Both the position numbers and the translations under genes were made by a program. This document shows positions 59,904-64,000 of a stretch of DNA of 64,000 bases, piece after piece. The stretch's first letter is position 1, and each line of letters begins with the position of its first letter. This stretch comes from Cyanobacteria bacterium SIG30 (GTDB lineage Bacteria; Cyanobacteriota; Vampirovibrionia; Gastranaerophilales; Gastranaerophilaceae). The stretch spans positions 89,518-153,517 of the forward strand of contig SUTW01000005.1 in NCBI GenBank assembly GCA_015152475.1, given 5' to 3'. Under the pieces are notes generated by a model. The model was not told the DNA's origin. It saw nothing but the letters and a program-made list of their open reading frames with translations, and ran no database searches.

Positions 59904-62900
59904 CTATATTTTTGCTTTAACAAAGATACTTACTTGGTCTTTAAGTTCAATTTCTTTTCCGTCTTTTCTGATCAAGCATGGTCCTTTATGTGTGCCGCCA
60001 CCATAAGGGTTTTTAAGTTCATGATTTTTTTTGAATATATATGGTGTTTTTTCAGCTTTATATTTGCCGTCTTTATATATTAAACGGACAAAATTCGCGT
60101 CTTCGTTTATGAAATCTGGTATATCATATAATCTTATTTCATCAACTTCCGTATCGTTATTTTTTGGCTGATAAATTGAAATTACCTGAGAACCTTTGTC
60201 GTCATATTTGAATACACCAAACATTTGTTCTTTGCTGTTGCTGTATAAAACGCTTGGTATGCCTCCTGCAAGTGCTGATAGCGGGTATCTTAAAACACTT
60301 TGAATTCCAAGTTCTTCGCTTGTTTTTTTGTATAATGATGATATTTCATTAATTTTTTGATTAAATTCATTGATGTATTGATAATTTTTATCACCAATTA
60401 TATCGTGCCTTACAATGTTTCTGTTTTTAACTTTGTTGTTTTTTGATGGGTCTTCATGACCTGTTTGTGCATATTCATCACCTGAATATAATGTGGCATT
60501 TCCAAGCATTGTATTTAAAATTGCCCAAGCTTCTTCAAAATTTTTAAGACTTTCTTTTATAATTGCTTCGTGAGTTTTTGCCTTAATTTTTGATATTTTT
60601 TCTTGGTTATTTAACTTATTTAATACGCTTTCTGTTGCATTTGAGTTTAAAGCTATATATTTTGCCTGTTCAATTACCTGATTTATAACAATATTATAAT
60701 CTTCGCTTCCAAATGCTTTTGCTCTTCTAAAGTTTTCGGTTTTATATTCTTTAAATTTACCAAGCGCTAAGTCTTTTATTGCCTCATTTATGTATGGCAA
60801 TAACTCTTTATCATTTTTAAATTCATTATTAATTACTGATTTAAAATGATTCATTAAAATAGAGGCTACTGTGATGGCTTCTGAGCTTAGATTGTCGATT
60901 TCCGTTCTATCTGTACCCAAAACTTTTTGTACTCTATTTTTAAAGCCATTTTCTTTTGAATCTTCATGGCCATACAAGAAATATTCCATTTCTTCACCAA
61001 GCGCAAAACAATGTAATGGGCGAGGTTTGTCATGGTTATTCATAAAGACGTGACTATTTGTTATCATTGTTAATGGTGAACCATCAAGACAAGATTTAAT
61101 TTCTCTTATAACAGCGTCAGAATTATCAGTATATCTTGTGTTGCCATCCTCCGGTATTCTTGCAACAAATCCTGGTACAGTCGAGAATGTGTAACTATAA
61201 TTACTGCTTGTTGAAGCACCAGTCTCTTCAAAGAACATTCTTTCTGCTGTTGGTGCATCTTTATATTTGCCAAAATCAACCATTGATTGATTATCTTTAT
61301 TCATATAGTAGTAATCGTAAAGGTCTGTAATTTCAGCTATTGTATATGATGATGGATTTTCTTCTTTTATGTTGGATATAAAATTTTTCCAAAAATCAAT
61401 TGTGTCATCCCAACAACTTTCTAAATTTGAGCGTCCATCAAGCCTTGCTTCAATATCAGATACGTCGCGCGCAGCATCAAAACGCCAATTTAAGCCCATT
61501 TTAATTTCTTTAATTACTGTATCTGCAAGCATAAAGTCTTTTGCACTGATTCCTTTTAAGTCCATGGCAAGAACTTTTGCAAGTTTATCATCATCACTAT
61601 TTAATAGTTTATTTAAACCTATTTCTAATTTTTTAATTAAAATGTCAGCTTCATCTTGTGGAGTAGGTGCTGTTGCAGCATTAATATCAAGCGCTTTTAA
61701 ACCTAGGTTTTTCATTTTTTTGTAATCATAATCATAAGTGCCTTGTTTAAATGCCATATTGCCAAAAAGAGATTTTGTTATTGCAAATTTTACTATTTCG
61801 GGTATTGTGTTTCTTGCTACATATGCACCATATGTTGTTATGTTACCATTTTGGTCAAAAATATTTTGTCCTAATTCTTTTTCAAGTTGTTTAAGTGTTT
61901 TTATTGTGTATTCATTGATTTCATTTTTGTACAATGAATTCATTTTATCATTAATTTTGGAGTAATTCTTGAGCGTATAGGTTGCTTTTTTGTCATTTTG
62001 ATATGACTTTGAAGCATATTCTAAATAATTTCCATATGTATTTTTGCCATCTTCCGTCACGAAATTGTCTGACATTAAATCAAACTTTGATAAATTTTGA
62101 TCTTGCTTTCTGACCGGTCTTATTGTTATATATGGACTACTTAAAACAGATGTTAATTCTTTAGAAAATTCAATTGATTCAAGTGGAAAATCTGTAATTT
62201 CTTTTAAGATAAAATCTTTATCGTTTTTTACTTTTTTTATAAAATCACTTTCAGGTACGTTTTTGGCTTGATTAAATATTTTAAAATAATCATTTGTTTC
62301 TATATTGTAAGCTTTTTCTAAATCCATTAACGCTAGAGTTTGGCCGTGTTTACTCATTTTTTTTGCAAGATTTTCAACTAAAATTGAATCGGTTAATCTT
62401 GTCCAATATTTAGCAACATTATACATATAGCTTCTTGCTTGAGTTGAACCTATTTCTGACATAGGATTTGAGTTTTGAGAATTTGCTAAATTCATTTTTA
62501 CAAGGTCAACATTGCCAACCCAAAAAGTTGCATTACCTGCCTTGCTTTTATTAACTATTTTAAAAGCTTTAAATTCAAATAGTTCATCAGATATTCCAGA
62601 ATCAACCAATGGTTGTCCTTCGTATTTTTTAAGAATTCCAATTTTACTTTTATTGTCAGGATTTATTTCTATTGCATAAGGTTGAGTAGAATCCTGATGT
62701 TCTTTGATGTCATATGGATTATTTGTGTTAAATTTTCCATATTTATCAATAAGATTGTTTGATTTTTTTTGTTCGTCCGTCGCTAATCTATCATCATAAA
62801 ATTGTAGATATGTAGGTTTTGTTTGGTCGTAACCTGTTGAATTTGGTGCGTTTACAAGTTTATATCTTAAATTTTCTGCTGCTAAATTTTCTTCACCAGC

Positions 62901-63770
62901 TGAATTTAATATTTTTGATGAAAATAAACCTATTTTTATGCTTTCATCTTCAAGACGCAACCAATTATAAAATGGTGATTCGCTTCCCCATTTTAAAACA
63001 TGTGAAAGTTGTGGTGAATTTAGTCCTTGAGATGTGAATGCGCCATCTATAATCCAGGTTTTACCTTTTTCGAGTAGAGTTTTTTGTAATTCTTTGTAAT
63101 CTTCAATTGTTCCAGCCTTTTCGCTTAATTGATAAGGATTTGCTGTCCAATAACCATGAGACGATACATTGTCTGCGCCAATAATTGGAGTTGAAAAAAT
63201 AAATTTGTATGGGTCAAGTGAATTTGAGTTATTTAAATGTTCAATAACACCTTGTATATTGCCACCCGCATCATTAAAATGTGTTCTTGTTTCCATATTT
63301 TCTTTTGCTTCTTTGCTTGGCGCAAAAGAATTTATAAACATATGATACATTGGACCTGTCATTGTTGTTGCACCTTGATTTGGAGCAATTACGTTGTATA
63401 ACCCGTCTTCAGTTTTTGTTCCTGGATCATTTATATAATATGTTTTTTCAAAATCTTTTATTTTAAATCTGTATCCAAGGGCTGTATCTTGGTTTGCAAA
63501 TATTCTTTTATTTATCTCATCTTTTAAAATGGATGTTTCGTGGTTATATAAGCTTGTACCTTCATTTTTATTTTTCCAATTTAATGGGTTTGACACAACA
63601 GTCCATGCCCCAGTATTTTCACTGCTTCTTTTTAGTCTTACTGTTTCGACTTCCATATTGGTGCAATATTTTTTTGGCAAATAAAATTTAATGCAATCGT
63701 TGTTATTGCTGTCTTTTTCAGTCTTATATCCATTGAAATGGACATTGTTATTTACTTTAAATATCTTCAC
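59904..63770 (-). CDS. Very large GH13 alpha-amylase-family protein without signal peptide
   Basis: 1288 residues. It begins MKIFKVNNNVHFNGYKTEKD, the N-rich leader plus FNG motif seen in other proteins here. The GH13 active site is in the second half: Asp in NWRFDAARDV (about 763), Glu in YTIAEITDLYDYY (about 811) and Asp in FMNNHDKPRPLH (about 911). LYSGDEYAQTGHEDP lies further on. The first 700 residues are mostly unassigned, with an early beta-sandwich-like part and HGYWTANPYQ resembling the barrel start, so the barrel carries a long insertion. The start codon is GTG behind AGGTTAAG. No signal peptide is present, suggesting action on intracellular glycogen or an unusual export. Confidence 0.85.
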   Translation of the reverse strand: MKIFKVNNNVHFNGYKTEKDSNNNDCIKFYLPKKYCTNMEVETVRLKRSSENTGAWTVVSNPLNWKNKNEGTSLYNHETSILKDEINKRIFANQDTALGYRFKIKDFEKTYYINDPGTKTEDGLYNVIAPNQGATTMTGPMYHMFINSFAPSKEAKENMETRTHFNDAGGNIQGVIEHLNNSNSLDPYKFIFSTPIIGADNVSSHGYWTANPYQLSEKAGTIEDYKELQKTLLEKGKTWIIDGAFTSQGLNSPQLSHVLKWGSESPFYNWLRLEDESIKIGLFSSKILNSAGEENLAAENLRYKLVNAPNSTGYDQTKPTYLQFYDDRLATDEQKKSNNLIDKYGKFNTNNPYDIKEHQDSTQPYAIEINPDNKSKIGILKKYEGQPLVDSGISDELFEFKAFKIVNKSKAGNATFWVGNVDLVKMNLANSQNSNPMSEIGSTQARSYMYNVAKYWTRLTDSILVENLAKKMSKHGQTLALMDLEKAYNIETNDYFKIFNQAKNVPESDFIKKVKNDKDFILKEITDFPLESIEFSKELTSVLSSPYITIRPVRKQDQNLSKFDLMSDNFVTEDGKNTYGNYLEYASKSYQNDKKATYTLKNYSKINDKMNSLYKNEINEYTIKTLKQLEKELGQNIFDQNGNITTYGAYVARNTIPEIVKFAITKSLFGNMAFKQGTYDYDYKKMKNLGLKALDINAATAPTPQDEADILIKKLEIGLNKLLNSDDDKLAKVLAMDLKGISAKDFMLADTVIKEIKMGLNWRFDAARDVSDIEARLDGRSNLESCWDDTIDFWKNFISNIKEENPSSYTIAEITDLYDYYYMNKDNQSMVDFGKYKDAPTAERMFFEETGASTSSNYSYTFSTVPGFVARIPEDGNTRYTDNSDAVIREIKSCLDGSPLTMITNSHVFMNNHDKPRPLHCFALGEEMEYFLYGHEDSKENGFKNRVQKVLGTDRTEIDNLSSEAITVASILMNHFKSVINNEFKNDKELLPYINEAIKDLALGKFKEYKTENFRRAKAFGSEDYNIVINQVIEQAKYIALNSNATESVLNKLNNQEKISKIKAKTHEAIIKESLKNFEEAWAILNTMLGNATLYSGDEYAQTGHEDPSKNNKVKNRNIVRHDIIGDKNYQYINEFNQKINEISSLYKKTSEELGIQSVLRYPLSALAGGIPSVLYSNSKEQMFGVFKYDDKGSQVISIYQPKNNDTEVDEIRLYDIPDFINEDANFVRLIYKDGKYKAEKTPYIFKKNHELKNPYGGGTHKGPCLIRKDGKEIELKDQVSIFVKAKI

Positions 63771-63817
63771 CTTAACCTATACGTATATCTACTCTACTTT
63801 TCTATAAAACATGTCAA

Positions 63818-63854
63818 TAAAAAAACTTGCTAGCCATATAAAATGCCAACAAGT
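63818..63854 (-). terminator. Terminator of the partial gene at the right edge
   Basis: On the minus strand ACTTGTTGGC pairs with GCTAGCAAGT (8 of 10 pairs) across a 10-nt loop, followed by TTTTTTTATTG. Confidence 0.65.
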
Positions 63855-63874
63855 ATTTTATTTACCAAATATCC

Positions 63875-64000
63875 TTACTTCAACCCTTGTTGTTTGTAGA
63901 TTTCTTTTGCTTCATGTTCAATGTTTGGTGTGTTGATTTCAAAGACGAATGCGCGAGAAGCATCAAGATCTACTGTTAATTTATTGTCTTGGGCTTGGAA
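63875..64000 (-). CDS. C-terminal end of an unidentified protein (partial)
   Basis: An open minus-strand frame enters from the right edge and encodes 41 residues with LTVDLDASRAFVFEIN and a charged helix ending IYKQQGLK before TAA. A terminator follows, so it is a genuine gene end. The strand-rich part could be a C-terminal beta domain, but no family can be named. Confidence 0.65.
   Translation of the reverse strand, partial: FQAQDNKLTVDLDASRAFVFEINTPNIEHEAKEIYKQQGLK

Noticed and set aside
1..64000. Mobile element, prophage or toxin-antitoxin island
   Set aside because: No transposase, integrase, terminal repeats or phage structural genes were seen on either strand.

Overview
The window is AT-rich (roughly 30% GC by eye), densely coded bacterial chromosome. 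It carries most of a ribosomal-protein operon, four tRNA genes and many housekeeping genes. No prophage, insertion sequence or CRISPR array was seen. The gene content points to a strictly or mostly anaerobic, fermentative, Gram-negative-type bacterium. It has the [FeFe]-hydrogenase maturase HydG, rubrerythrin, a [2Fe-2S] thioredoxin-fold ferredoxin, iron alcohol dehydrogenase, a Skp/OmpH periplasmic chaperone and a methyltetrahydrofolate:corrinoid methyltransferase. It also has glycogen-type metabolism (GlgC, a GT35 enzyme, two GH13 proteins) and several lineage-specific membrane proteins whose N-termini carry a short N/K-rich leader ending in an aromatic-Gly motif. My best inference is an uncultured gut Gastranaerophilales (non-photosynthetic Cyanobacteria, Vampirovibrionia/Melainabacteria). 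A 16S or marker-gene tree would have to confirm this.

Layout. 0-8 kb: a c-di-GMP pair (REC-like/GGDEF and REC/HD-GYP) with hisF, a large unknown membrane protein, two tandem PlsC acyltransferases, an AcsE-like corrinoid methyltransferase and Skp. 8-13.1 kb: tRNA-Ser, two small unknown proteins, a secreted TPR/matrixin-like metalloprotease, then a cobalamin riboswitch followed by three co-directional genes of unknown function, which I consider the most novel unit here. 13-19.6 kb: redox and fermentation genes (aldehyde dehydrogenase, rubrerythrin, ferredoxin, alcohol dehydrogenase, hydG) and a lytic transglycosylase. 19.6-24.7 kb: a glycan-use group (barrel-only NagA-like deacetylase, GH35 beta-galactosidase, YhcH-family protein). 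24.7-28.5 kb: NAD and tRNA thiolation genes (nadA, mnmA, and a NadE whose glutaminase domain looks dead). 28.5-36.5 kb: tRNA-Val, two GT2 glycosyltransferases, uvrA, a U32/TrhP-like protein, a YqeG-like phosphatase and an endonuclease IV-like protein.

36.7-45 kb: rpsJ-rplC-rplD-rplW-rplB-rpsS-rplV-rpsC-rplP-rpmC-rpsQ-rplN-rplX-rplE-rpsN-rpsH-rplF-rplR. The operon stops at a strong terminator, so the usual rpsE-rpmD-rplO-secY continuation is absent. 45-50 kb: a repeat protein with a perfect 57-bp duplication, a CorA transporter, leuA and a pair of unknown membrane proteins. 49.7-63.8 kb: alpha-glucan genes (glgC, exported GH13, GT35 enzyme, 1288-aa GH13) interspersed with pgpH-ybeY-dgkA, tRNA-Gly, a GT2 and tRNA-Gln. 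Partial genes lie at both window edges.

Regulatory signals are consistent. Many promoters are extended -10 (TGn-TAnnnT) without a clear -35. At several genes (uvrA, U32, nadE, nagA-like, exported GH13) the -10 box sits only 6-8 nt before the start codon and no Shine-Dalgarno is visible, suggesting leaderless mRNAs.
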